Part shown: positions 1-12,996 of the stretch, piece by piece
How the letters are laid out: every line of letters begins with the position of its first letter
Numbering within the stretch: the first letter of the stretch is position 1
From: Lytechinus pictus
Lineage: Eukaryota; Echinodermata; Echinoidea; Temnopleuroida; Toxopneustidae
Assembly (NCBI RefSeq): GCF_037042905.1
Contig: NC_087252.1
Coordinates: forward strand, 2,877,501 to 2,941,500
Length of the DNA stretch: 64,000 nucleotides
Reading direction: 5' to 3'
Made by a program: the position numbers and the translations under genes
Notes under the pieces: model-generated
Database searches by the model: none
What the model was told of the DNA's origin: nothing
Seen by the model: the letters and a program-made list of their open reading frames with translations, nothing else

Positions 1-174
1 GATCACCGCTATCGTTATCATCATCCTTCTTATAATTGCCAAAGAAATTGTATAAGATTTAATGTATATTGGAAGCCAGTAGGCCTATACTGCATTCAAT
101 TTTTCAAAGAGCAGTTGGGGTAAAGGAAACGTTCATTTTTTTCAAGAATATTTCAAGAGGTCTTTCGATCAACA

Positions 175-627
175 ATGGTGCTACCTTGTGATTTAGGAGT
201 CAGGAGTCACAGGGAAAACATCCAACTCACCAATTTGACCCCGGTCAAGCAAATACCACCCGGAAGCGGAAACTTCATTCCTCAGATAACCAACATCACC
301 ACGGGATCGCACATAGGAGGTCACACCGTTGGGGGCGCCCCATGTTCGAACCGTTTGAATAGTGACATCCAGCCGCAGGGCCGGCCACCGAGAACCGAAG
401 CGCAGCTTAGCCGCGAGGAACGCCGCAGGAGAAGACGCGCAACGGCGAAATATCGAACTGCGCACGCAACGAGAGAACGAATACGCGTCGAGGCCTTTAA
501 TGTGGCTTTCGGTGAGCTAAGAAAACTGCTACCGACCTTGCCCCCGGATAAGAAACTCTCAAAGATAGAAATCCTGCGACTCGCGATCTGTTACATTGCG
601 TATCTCAACCATGTACTAGATGCATGA
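175..627 (+). CDS. nhlh: bHLH transcription factor, NHLH/NSCL/HEN class
   Basis: This 150-residue protein ends in a basic helix-loop-helix domain at about residues 94-147. The basic region contains the run [12 protein letters not shown], helix 1 contains [20 protein letters not shown], and helix 2 contains [18 protein letters not shown]. An arginine run (residues 83-88) and ATAKY precede it. This combination is the signature of vertebrate NHLH1/NHLH2 and invertebrate HEN, nuclear DNA-binding factors that dimerise through the HLH, bind E-boxes and act in neuronal differentiation. As in vertebrate NHLH genes, the domain ends almost at the C-terminus and the coding region is a single exon. The start is bounded by an in-frame TAA at 121-123, and no other in-frame ATG lies between. 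The N-terminal 80 residues are low in recognisable features. A 5' non-coding exon cannot be excluded. Confidence 0.95.
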   Translation: MVLPCDLGVRSHRENIQLTNLTPVKQIPPGSGNFIPQITNITTGSHIGGHTVGGAPCSNRLNSDIQPQGRPPRTEAQLSREERRRRRRATAKYRTAHATRERIRVEAFNVAFGELRKLLPTLPPDKKLSKIEILRLAICYIAYLNHVLDA

Positions 628-1115
628 AAGTAGGACCGACTTTTGCACGATAATACGTTTTGACTACGCATTCGAAGAGTCCACTTCAGTATGTGACATC
701 ACTGTCGAGAAAACAATAGAGCAGATCAACATTCACTTGTGCATCAGTTTCAAGAAATAATGGAAAGCCTGTAGGTAGTTTTGGCAAAGATGGATATCTG
801 TAGTCCTCCGCACTGGAAAATACCAATTGGGTGCATTGCCAATTCAACGATATATTGATGTTCTAAGCCATGTTAACAAGTACTATTGAATTCGCACTAG
901 TAACATGTTCACATTTGGTACGTTGAATACACTTTCCTAAAATATGTTATTTAGGAAAATGTAATTGCCATCTTCACTGAGCTCAGTATGCCAAGAGTGA
1001 AATGGTGTAAAAGTTAAAGTGACAAAGCTGCATTAAAGCAGATAATGGGAGCGACCACAAATTACACCACAAAGCTTACTACGTGATGATAATGATAAAT
1101 TATTACATGGCGCTT

Positions 1116-1121
1116 AATAAA
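1116..1121 (+). terminator. Candidate poly(A) signal of the bHLH gene
   Basis: AATAAA lies about 490 bases after the bHLH stop codon, in A+T-rich non-coding sequence. It is the first canonical hexamer I noted downstream and would give a 3' UTR of about 0.5 kb. Transcript data are not available here, so the site is a candidate. Confidence 0.45.
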
Positions 1122-1607
1122 ACGACGTCTCCATAAGCGATTTACAGTTGTATCATTACCTCTGTTGCCGCATCATTCAGTTCACTACTATTTGAATAAG
1201 GTTTCATGAATGTCTATTGGTTTCTTTTCTACAGTAAACAACATTTTTTGTATAAATTTCCTAAGTAGCATGAAATATATTCATATACCTTTTTTTAACG
1301 GCACTCATGTTTCACTCATCAGCATGTTCGCTGTCATAATATACAAGTCGTCGCCGGTCATCCAAACCGTCGTCAATTTTGGTCCAAAAAAAAAAGAAAG
1401 AAAGAAAAAAAAAATCTATTTTGAGATTTTTGCAGAAAATTTAAGTACAAGTCTTACTCTATTCACAACTAAGTTTCTAGGCAGCAATTTATTTTATTTT
1501 CTGAGATATGAGAGGATTTTCACGGCAATGCCATACATATTTTTAAATAAAATGCGCAAATTCCATTGGAAACGTGTACTGTAACAGAGCGATGTACAAC
1601 GTTTTGA

Positions 1608-1732
1608 CTGACCGCAATTTCAATGCGCGCGGTCAGGCAAACTGTCGCATCGGCCATCTGCGCTGCATTGACTTTGCACGTGAAAAGCGATACGACGTTT
1701 TGACTGACTGCGCGCATCGAAATCTCGGTCAG
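1608..1732. repeat. Short inverted repeat (29-bp arms, 67-bp loop)
   Basis: The arms at 1608-1636 and 1704-1732 are near-complementary. Each contains GCGCGC next to ATTTC/GAAAT and is bounded by CTGAC/GTCAG. Both are also preceded on the same strand by CGTTTTGACTGAC. The segment is G+C-rich compared with its surroundings. It could be a small MITE remnant or a structured 3'-flanking element. Neither is proven. Confidence 0.55.
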
Positions 1733-4341
1733 GGTTGTTGTATTCCCTATGGCGGTTTTGTACAGGGGAAATCTAAACGCTCAAACCGAAATTACAAGCA
1801 TGTAGCTCTTTTGCGATATTTTCTCTGATCCTTGCTTTTGTGTAAAAATAAGGAGACCATTGTCAAGCAATTGTCTTGGTCTTTTCAACCATGTAATTTT
1901 TTAGCACTGAATATGCTGTAAGGCTGGGGAACTAAGTGTGAAAATTATAGTAAACTTTGAAGTCGATTTTCTCTGAAATGGGTTTACACGGTCGTGTGTG
2001 TGATACGACAGTCGGAGGACCGCCAACGAAGTAATTGGCCTTTATCATGTTTATTGGAGGATTTTTTTTCACATAATAGATAGACGTATTGGGCCTCTCT
2101 GAAGAAAGATAGAATGTGTTTGGTTTGGACCTTTTTTATAAGTTGACTCATTCGAAATTATAAACGGTATGTTTTACTCATTATGAAAATAGTGTTTGAT
2201 GTCACCTAATTATGGTTCCCATGGTTTACAGGTGTTTCTGAAATATGAAGATGATATTCATGATATTGGTGCAATTCATTTAGACAAAGGAAGTGTGCAA
2301 TGTCATCTTGGTCAATATATTGGGAAAAATATTGTGTTATTCCACGATGGTGCAATTAAATTTTCGTTATTCACTTTCTGTACAAAATAGGAGGATAAAT
2401 ATAATAAACATGATGAATCTTACACGATTATACAGTTATCAATATCTATTTATATATGAATAAGCATTGTTTTAAGTGTTTTTGCTATTAATATATTTTA
2501 TTAACCGGCTAATCAGTAAGTAGACCTACACTCAATCCCCGCGAAGCGCTATAAAATTCAGAGCCGAGCTGACGAGGAAAAGGAGTTTGTTTGTGTGTAT
2601 ATCTCCATCTGAAGACTGACCAAATATCAAGTTAGCACATTACAAACTACTAGAACTTGGTTTGTTGTAACATGGAGCTAAATTAAGAATATTTGCATGT
2701 GTATTTAAGCATCAGGAAATAAGGTAAAGTACTTTGGATCGAATTTTTAATGTTTATGTTACAAAAACTGCAGAAAGAACAATATCTGTCAAGAAAAACT
2801 GTAATCACAAATCAAACACTGTATACGCATTCTCTTGCATGATCACACCACGGTAAACAAATAATTTTATAAGTTATAATTTTATTCCTGATAAGAATAT
2901 ATTCATCTAAAAACACTACAAAATTTTATATTGAATTACATTTTCTTTCTACACATCGTAGATTTGAAATAAATCATTTTTATACAAAAGCTAAAACTAC
3001 TACAATCTCTAATCATCACACAATTATGGATATTTTGTATTCTTAAAAGCAGGGTGAATTATTCTTTCTGTAGTATATACATCTACTGTTACGCATACGG
3101 TTCAATTGACGTAAGAACGATTAAACAGTAACACGAATTTTGATTATAGATACACCTGATACATTTCATTAAAAAAATCAACTATTGTATAATCGATTAT
3201 GAAGATATGTACAATTTAGCAAGTAACGCACATTCATGCATTTGCAAGGTCAAACGAGAAAAAATATAAAAAAGCGCAAGGGAGATGATGAAAAAGTTAG
3301 TTAAAAACAATTTTTTTTTATGATAACACATATATGCAAATTATGATATGAAAATGTTTCATTGCAGCACAAAATGATTATGATCTTTGTTATTTCCTTT
3401 TCCCGATGTATTGAATTATTTGTTTCCCGACTTTAAAAACCACACACCTTCATTCATACACCCGATCAAACTTTGACGATTCTAAATGTTGGCTTTAACA
3501 GCCATGGGAAGTTTCTAATGCAATCAATATGCGTTGTTCATAAAAAAAACAAAACAAAGGCTACATCTATCTTTTTTTAGTATTATTATTGACTCTGTCA
3601 TTAAAATGATCTTAAATAAGGGCAAGGAAACGCAATATCCCTTTCGTAAGTATTTCTTCGGCTAAATAACACGCGATAAAGATGACAATATTTATAACAA
3701 CAGTGATGCAACAAGAAAATTCTTCAACTATTGTCTGAAGCATGGAACAAAAGCAAATAATGTACATTGTTTTTTACTGTTCAAGCAAAAAGACCCTTTT
3801 TTCAATTTCAACTATTTAAAAACCGTAACTTCCACTTTCAAAGAAAATATGATGTACCCATAACACCTTTTTATTGTCAATTAACCGATTAATTATAACA
3901 TCTATTGCGACCATCTGAGATAATATATCAAAATCTATTGCAACTATGAATACGAGCTGTATGAAGATTTGCTCTTTCATAATTTAGGCAGGCATCTATT
4001 GATATATAATTTGCTTTTGAAAAATCACTTTGAAAGACATGACCTAATGGATGGATACTATCTTGTACCAAGTTTCGATTAAAACATCGTTATTTACAAT
4101 TTCAAGGTTCTACTTTATAAGGCCGCATCACTTGGCTATCCTTCTTGATAACTGTAAGAAAGCCAATGAAACAAGATTTTGACAATGAATGGCGTTATTT
4201 AATAACTCTCTAAAAATCAGTGAAAATATTCACTGTTTGGAACGACTATTCCCCAACTTTTGGCCATAGTGGGGAAACAAAAATCAACATTTGACCAATT
4301 ATCTAGGAAAGGGCGCCCTCTTCTATGGGGTGTCATCGCGT

Positions 4342-4642
4342 TTAAGCCCAAGTCTCGGATGCATAACCCTTGTTCTCCTGCTCCACATCTGCTTGCAGAT
4401 TTATCGGGGCGGGTGGTGGGTAGTTGGCCGGTGGGTGAGCTGGGTGGCCACCAGCAGGAGGGTAGGGGGCCTGGTGTTGGGCTACTGGGCGGTACTGACT
4501 GGGATCGGGAGTGGCCCGGTACGGGGAAGGGTCACGACTGGTCCCTGCACCATACTGTAGACCTGATTTCTCCACGGGTGGTGGCCCGCGGTGATAGCCT
4601 GACTGGGTCTGAGGCGTGGTTTTCATTTCGATATCCGAAAAC
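4342..4642 (-). CDS. mesh: Exon 22 of the Mesh-like gene: Pro/Tyr-rich cytoplasmic tail
   Basis: The acceptor TTATCCAG ends at 4643. The phase fits exon 21 exactly (AT+G) and gives 99 further residues. The tail is rich in Pro, Tyr and Gln ([35 protein letters not shown]) and ends ETWA with TAA at 4342-4344. The Pro-rich stretches could bind SH3-type domains, and the last residues weakly resemble a class I PDZ ligand. Both are inferences. Confidence 0.8.
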
Positions 4643-4889
4643 CTGGATAACGGCAAGATTAAACAACAAGTGCAAAATGCCATAAATTAGTGAAAAAAAT
4701 ATGTTTGATATTTATGTGTGGTTCAGAAAAAACATATTAAAGAGTTATATCTAAGGCCAATGATAGCCTTTGACACGGTCAACTTCTCTCATCAGTCGGG
4801 ATCTGTCATAATCATCATCATTATTTAAATAATTGGCATCATCATCATCATTATCATCATCATCATCATCCTCCTCATCCTCATCATCG

Positions 4890-4924
<35 letters not shown>

Positions 4925-4970
4925 GTCATCATCATCATCGTCATCATCATCATCATCATCATCGTCATCG

Positions 4971-5007
<37 letters not shown>

Positions 5008-8000
5008 TATCACCATCATCATCATCATCATCATCGTCATCATTATCATTATCACCATCATCAGCAGCACAACATCCACCATCATCATCAAGAGCCACGT
5101 CTCCTTACATTTCCTTTTCTCTCTTGAGTCTGTCATCTTTCCTATCCTTCCTGGCTGCCCACACGAAGATGAAGATAGCGGCCGCAACCAGGAGTACGGC
5201 GCCTACCACCCCACCAACGATGGCCATAGCCAACTCAAGCGGGTTGAGTTGTTCTGTCATAGCGAAATGAAAAAAAGAAGAAGTTGCAAAATAATGTAAA
5301 AACCACCAAACCATAATAATATATTTCTAAAAGTAGAAAATAAAATACACATCAGTATTTCTAGTTATCACCAAAGCTTGACAATCGTTTGAAAGTGTAG
5401 CAGTGATATCATGTCATGTTTTTCCCTCGTCATGGCTACCTTGATTCAATTGTTAGATAATTATTGAGGTTTGTAACCGCTTTCAGTTGTCGTTTATTAA
5501 AGCAATATCATGCAATTTTTTGTTATTTTTGTTTATTCCTACTTCCGTCACTATCAACTACAAAATCCTTTCACACATTTGAATTATTATCCTCTTCAAA
5601 ATATCTCCATAAACATGCTGAACATTATGAACATTACTTACGGTAGCAGCCGGGTTTGTAGCCGCTCCAGTGTTCAAACTCTTGGCGGCAATGGCGGTAC
5701 TGGTTCCCGTAGCGTTCGTAACCGATGTCACAACTGTACGAGATCTCGATGCGCTCGGGGGCGGCATCTACGGCCGAGATGGAACCATGTATTGGTGTCT
5801 CAAGTCCCCCACATAATAGACTCTCTACAGAGGAGAAATTTTGAAATGCCAATGAGGCTTTCATAACTGTGTGTGTGTGTGTGTGTGGGGGGGGGGGGGT
5901 CATTGTCGTTGTACAAAATTTGTAAATGCAACCTTATTCTTTTAGAAAGAAAACAATGTAAACAAATGTAATTCCGCGACTATAATTCTGTTAACTGTAC
6001 TTTGTTACAACTTTCAGATAATTGAGACAACATTACACATTGAGCTGAAAAGAGATAGGCCCATAAATAAAATTAGTTTTACATTTCGAGAGTTTTATTC
6101 AGTTTAGTCGTTCAGAAAATCATGCATATCTCTACATATAAATTACACCCCTAGTGTCTTACTAGTCTACAGGCACAGACCCTGATTGAAACTTTGATCA
6201 ACAAGTGTGTCTCCACACAAAGACTATCACGTTTAAAACTCGCTGTTCAATCCTGAGCGACAGGGCCTTCAGTACACAAGACATTATAGGCTGCCCTTTT
6301 AGACCATCATCTCGAGTGAAGGGTTTGCACAGCAGACTTGTGTCTTACCTAGACATTCATTGACGATGTCATCTTCCTGCGCTCCTCCACTCCAATCACC
6401 GCTCGGTTGGCAAACACGGTACTCGGGTCCGATGGGTATGAAGTCATCATCGCACCGGAACTCGAGCTCGGACCCGACTTTGTGGTTCTTCTCCCTCAGG
6501 AATGTCTTGGTACCGTTCTTCGGTGTCCTAATGTACTGGCATGTCACCACTGAAAAAAAGGGAAAATGCCAGACATTAATGGATAGTAAATTGATAACTT
6601 GATAAACGGGTTAGGTTGATTGTGTTACAGTCACAACCAATGCAATGAAACCAGCTCTGGGCCCGCCCTTCTCAGGGGCCGCGGAACCGGGGGGGGGGGG
6701 GGGGGGGGCTTCAGCCCCCCACTTTTTTCCAAAACCGTGTACAAAAACGTAAAAATAACCATACGATTGTGATTTTTAGCATGGTCAGCCCCCCCCCACT
6801 TTGAAAACCGTTCCGCGGCCCCTGCTTCTTACAAAGAGTTGCGATTGATCCAATCAACCACAGCTAAGGAAAGCCAGCAACAACAACATGTTTGTTCAAA
6901 ATATTTTTTTCTACTATGTATATTCATACATTCACTGTGTTCGTGAAAATCCAGCGTGTTTCTTTTTCTTCACAAAGGATATTGTTCAAATTTATTGTAG
7001 AAGATATTATGACAATGATGGATTTCAATTTGGGGTCCCATAAGGACCCCAAACATTTACTTGACACATTCAATAAAGAATTAAAACTAGTCTCGGAATG
7101 GATCAAAGCCAACAAATTATATTATATTTTGCTTTACTTTGTAACCTTGTTGAAATTTTGGAATGAAATAAATTCGTTATCAATCAATCAATCAATCAAT
7201 ATAATTGAGGTTGATCGGAGCTAGATCGACCAAAACCATCACGTGATTTCCACATAATTGGTTGGTTTTGGAGTTTGTTTCGATAGTCGGTGTGACTATA
7301 GCTTAAAGTCCACCCCAACAAAAAGGTTGATTTGAATAAAAAGTGAAAAATCCAACAAGCATAACATAAACATTTCATCAAAATCGGTTGTAAATTGAGA
7401 GTTATGGCAATTTAACGTTTTGCCTAATTTCACAAAACAGTTATATGCACATCCTGGTCGGTATGCAAATGAGGAGACTGATGACGTCATCCACTCAATA
7501 TATTTCTTTTGTGTTTTATTATAAATATGAAATAGGAAATATTCTAATTTTCTCGCTATTGTGAACGGAAACAACGATTAATTCCTACCTGAACCTCTGG
7601 AATTAGCATTGTTAATACTATGGTTCAGTCAAGTTGGTCCTTATTGTCAAATACGTAAAAAATGAAATATTCTATAATTCAAACAATGAAAACAAAATAA
7701 ATAGTGAGTGACTGTCTCACTTGCATGTCACTGAATTGTGCATATTACTACTTTGTGAAAAAATAAGCGAAATTTTGAAATGTCGTAACTTTCTTATTTT
7801 GAATCCAATTTAGATGAAATTATTATCGTTTTGCTAGTTTGATTTTTTCTATTGATTCAAATTCAATCAAACAACGAGTTCCGTTAAAGAGGGTCTGGAC
7901 AAATATTGATACAGTACACGACGTCGAGTCTGGCATGGACTGAATGGTTGGCCAGTAGTTGCATAAAAGTTATTGGATGGTAACTTTGCTATTCAGTGGG

Positions 8001-8589
8001 TAACCTCCATTAAATAATTGAATTGAATTAACGATTGAGTATTGCTACCATTCGAGCCACCATTGGATAGCAAAGTTGCAAAAATAATAACCGTTTCTGC
8101 AACAATGCAAAGGAGGCAAGAAGGGTTAACAACACAATAATTGCGGCAACAGTTCGCCACTCTTTCATTATACCGACACTCACCATCACGCAGCGCCCTC
8201 TGCGCTTGTTTGTAGTCATCGTATGCCTTCTTCGTAGCCTTGCCCAGTTGAAGAAAACCGGTGGACTGGATGTCATAGATGCAGTACGTGTTGCCGTCGC
8301 ACGTGTCGACAATGACCTGGGTGTCGAGGTACGTAGGAAGGTTTCCGTCAGGAGGACTGAAGGCGGGTACGAAGTCGTTGTCCTGGAAATAATCGTGGTT
8401 CTTTCCTTGGTCGTACAGGAAGAGACTATCTACCGGGTTGATCTCCCCTGGTGAGATTCAGAAGAAAAGAGGACCTATGACTTAACCCTGATGGGAAGTA
8501 CTATTTTGCCATCATGTCATCTTGCATACTATCATTATCACCCTCTTTATCAAAATAACATGGCCATCTATAACTTTATCATCATCATT

Positions 8590-8639
<50 letters not shown>

Positions 8640-10045
8640 ACCACAATGTATCACTTACATGTAACTTATCAGCCTCACAGCAATGTTCAGCAATAACATC
8701 GATACATTGATATCATCACCATCATCATCATCATCATCATGATTACCTCCCCCTCCTTCTTCTCCCAATAAGGGAAATATCTGGTCTAGTTTTGTCCGGT
8801 TTTACTCAACGTCTAAAACTAATATCCAATGTACAAACATGAACAATTAGAAATTGAGAATGCTAGCATAATAATTATAAATACGTGTATTAGAGACGTA
8901 TGGATTACTCTATTCAGAGCCTTTTATATAGTGTGTCTGTTCTTCTTAAGGATCTACCATAGAACTCACATGACTTTGCGAATTGGTTGTAGATGACCTC
9001 CGCCGTTGCGTTCGGGTCAACCGATGTCCCACCATTGGAGGTCAAATCATTGTCTGGTACCTCATCCCAGTTACCCATCAGCCCCTCAACGTATCCCTAC
9101 ATCGAAACAAATCAGGAATGAATGAGGATTAAAATGCGCTTTTAGAAATTGCGAGCACCAAGTTTTAAGAAAAAAAATATACTGAATACATTACTACATA
9201 CATGACATACATATTCCGTTTGCAGTCCGATTTTGGAAAAAAAATTCTTATGTTTAGTAAATATTTTAATTCTTCGATTTGTAGTCATTAGTTAGCTCGT
9301 TTTACTTTCTAAATATTTTCTTAGGCCTACACTGTTAAGAAGAAACCTGATTTTACAGAAAAAACACGATTTTGCAGAAAGCAATAACAGCATCATTTTG
9401 TAAATTCATTAAACAGGAATTTTTCTACAATTTAACAGAACAGATCTGTTTGAAAAGGGGAAAATGGTGTTTTGTTTAAGGAAAATTGTAAGGTTCCACA
9501 CCCCAAATACAAATTTCTTGTAATTTTACATGATATAATGTAAGATTACGCAATCTGGTAAGATTACAGGTGTTCTCGAGACTCTGCTGCAGGAACTTCT
9601 TTTATTTTAAGGATAATTTTTCTAACAGTGTATATATATATATGTTTTATATTTTTGAAGGTGAGACAATACCGATGCCATGGCTGCGTGTCTGCCTCTT
9701 ACATACAATTATTTATGTTAATGGTCACTTCAAGCTATTAATATACTATTAATTATTATTGTTTTTGTGATGGTCACAACTGAAAATATTGTCATGACAT
9801 GCAGAAACAAATAAATGAATAAATAAATAGATATATGCATATAAAAATAAACGAATATGGACTATAAACATCCCCGAGGGCATTATCATTACGAATAATG
9901 GACGAAGTATCTTTGGTAGATTTTGTTAAACGCCCGAGGCATAGCCGAGGACATTATTCGTAATCATCATCATCATCATAATCATCATCGTCATCGACAT
10001 CACCACCACCCCCATCATCATCATCATCATCATCATCACCATCAC

Positions 10046-10088
<43 letters not shown>

Positions 10089-10118
10089 GTCATCACCATC
10101 ACCATCATCATCATCATC

Positions 10119-10150
<32 letters not shown>

Positions 10151-10161
10151 CATCATCATCC

Positions 10162-10207
<46 letters not shown>

Positions 10208-12960
10208 CCATCATCACCATCATCATCATCATCATCATCACCATCATCACCCTCATCATCATCATCATCATCATCATCATCACCACCATCATCATCATCA
10301 TCATCATCGTCATCACCACCACCATCATCAAATATTTGGATCAGTAATCTACCTTGAATTCGTCGGGGATGACGACCTGGATGAACATCCCTTCGGCGGT
10401 GCCGTTGATGACGATGCCGATCTCAGAATCCTGGAAAGTGATGATGACCTGGGTCACGTTACCTCCTTCGTAAATCTTCGGGAACGAGAGGTAGAAACCT
10501 GGAAAATGGAGGTTGGCATATTATTTCATGAATCATTGTTGACTGAAAACACGAAACAAACGGTGAGCTTGTAGCATGTTTAGTAATGGCATGAACGAAA
10601 CAAACGGTGAGCTTGTAGCATGTTTAGTAATGGCATGAACGAAACAAACGGTGAGCTTGTAGCATGTTTAGTAATGGCATGAACGAAACAAACGGTGAGC
10701 TTGTAGCATGTTTAGTAATGGCATGAACGAAACAAACGGTGAGCTTGTAGCATGTTTAGTAATGGCATGAATTTCATAACCCTAAGCTGTGAGTTGGAAA
10801 TGATGCTAATTTATCCATTTAAAATCATTTTCTTTTTGGAATGTTTTTTCCATAATATGAAACTAAGACCCCCCCCCCCCATGGCTGTTGAAAGTGAATG
10901 TAGTATGGTGGCTTTAAGAATGCAAATTTACCATCTAAAGCAAGCCTGGTCTGTGTGTCAATCTTGAGGTACTGTCCTTGATACACAACCTGAAGAATAG
11001 TCTTTGAACTGTGTTGAATCTCAATGTTCTCTCTGTCTTCCTCTTTCATCGCTACGGAGGTGACACGCGTAGCCTGTACAATATTCCCTAAAGAAAAGGA
11101 ATAGCATACGATATTATGTCACTGAGATGATAACTCATATTAGCACAGTCACACCGACGAATCCGACTCAAGGCCGACCAAAGTTATTACATTATTTCCA
11201 ATGACACACCATTGCTCTGTTTGGAGGCGGTTTCGTTGGTGTGCCTGTTATAATAAAGACGAACAAAACATAAAGAACCAAAGACTAACTAATACATAAA
11301 ATAAAAAAACACACAAGAATGTCATTAAACTTATCGGGAAAACACAGAAGACTATTTATACAAGATTTTGTACTTTTGTCTGTCGAAAGATAAAAGATAA
11401 CCGATGTAAACACTATACCAGAAATGTCAACACTGGCAAGGTTGCGTATTCGGATCTTAGCATGGACAAATTATTATCCTTTTAGTTAAAAGTTCAGGCA
11501 AGACTCCGAAAATAAATACAATTTCAAGTCATGAAGACTATATCAAATGGGTCATCTGTAGAATAGAAAGAAAGAAAAATAAAAGAGGGACTTATCGTAA
11601 ACAAAGTCACCTTCACACTAACCTTGCCAATCCAGCATCTGTTCGGTTCTTCCCTGGAGTGTAAACCGGTTCTGAGCTCCGGTCGTGGATCGCATGAGCG
11701 TCCACTCGCCTTTCCCATTGAAACTGTACTCAACGCCATCGAATGTCACAAAGTGCGGGTCTCCAAATACAACGGCTGTTAGAAACGAAAATTATATATC
11801 CCAATAAAGTAATATTTCATTTGCAATATTATTGAAAGTGGCGGCGATCCGAAGGAGGGGACATGCACGAAGAAACGTTTTAGGGGATCTTCTCCCAGAA
11901 AAGTTAAAGATAAAAAATAGAAATAAAAAAGTGGCGATCCAGGGTAAAGAGAGGTACTCCTGAACAGTTTTATGGGATCTTCTCCCAGAAATTTTAACAT
12001 AAAAAAAACTAATAAAGAAATAAATAAAGAAACAATTAAGGAAATGCTGTCATCTATAAGCATCAACACAAAGAAGTCTGATCTAATGGTGATGGGGGTG
12101 GGTAATATATTTTCTCTTAATTTTCAGTTTAAAGGTCTAGTACTTGTATATACTTTTTTTTTATCTTTCAATATTAATGTATAAATTGACTTCAACAGTT
12201 ATACAATAATTAAAAAATACAAATCAAGGGGAAAAATAAAACAAAAGAAACAGACAATTATAAGCACAAAGCAACTCGGAGTGAAGCATTAATATAATAA
12301 GGTACTCAAATCAAATCTCCACTTTTGGAAACGGAGAGCGAGTTTATCATATTACATTTTAATAGAGCCTTAAAACCGTCGACACTCAAGGGTTTGTTTT
12401 GAATTTACAGATATATATGTAACATTTTAACAGGAGAAATATATAAGTTAAACAATTATCACTTAGTATACCAAACATTTTCTGAAAAGTGGAAGGTGCA
12501 ATATTGGTGTTTTAGTTTTGATTAATAAGAGAAATGATTTCTTCCCAAATTGATTTCACTTGTTACAAAAGAATCAACGAGGGGAATCTTTTCTCTTGAT
12601 TTTGAATAAGAAATTATTGAAGGCAATTGTTCTATGAAATATCTGAAAACAAAATGCACGTAAGCGAGCACCAATGGTACATTTAAAATCGATCATATTT
12701 TTTTTCCAATCCACATCGCCTGACATTGAACAAACATCCTTCCAGAATGAAATAAAGTTTACGGGGAAAGAAACTTCGCAGAAATTAGACTATGAATATT
12801 TAGCTACCTTTTCACATTGTTTCAGTTTACACAAAATGTCATCATGAATATTAAGTATATCTTGTGCTATTACACCATTTATACATGTATAATTAACTGT
12901 CAAGGGCCCCGTCTTACAAAGAGTAACGGTTGATCCAATCAATCGTAACTCTATGGAAAT

Positions 12961-12996
<36 letters not shown>

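Larger units (their letters stand above)
628..4341. other. Intergenic region between the bHLH gene and the Mesh-like gene
   Basis: A+T-rich sequence without a convincing coding region. It contains the bHLH 3' UTR (to about 1.1 kb), a 29-bp inverted repeat pair at 1608-1636 and 1704-1732, and otherwise unremarkable unique-looking sequence. The short ORFs at 1210-1584, 1574-1828 and 2196-2390 show no domain or coding signature. The 3' UTR of the minus-strand Mesh-like gene should enter this region from its stop codon at 4342. Confidence 0.6.

Noticed and set aside
4751-5270. ORFs of more than 100 residues made of Asp, Ser or Met
   Set aside because: They are the three frames of a GAT/ATC microsatellite in an intron. 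Only the membrane exon at 5109-5253 is real.
9923-10357. Poly-His/poly-Ser and poly-Met/poly-Asp ORFs
   Set aside because: Microsatellite translation; no start context or flanking coding sequence.
10551-10770. CRISPR-like array
   Set aside because: The 44-bp units are contiguous with no spacers, and the genome is that of an animal.
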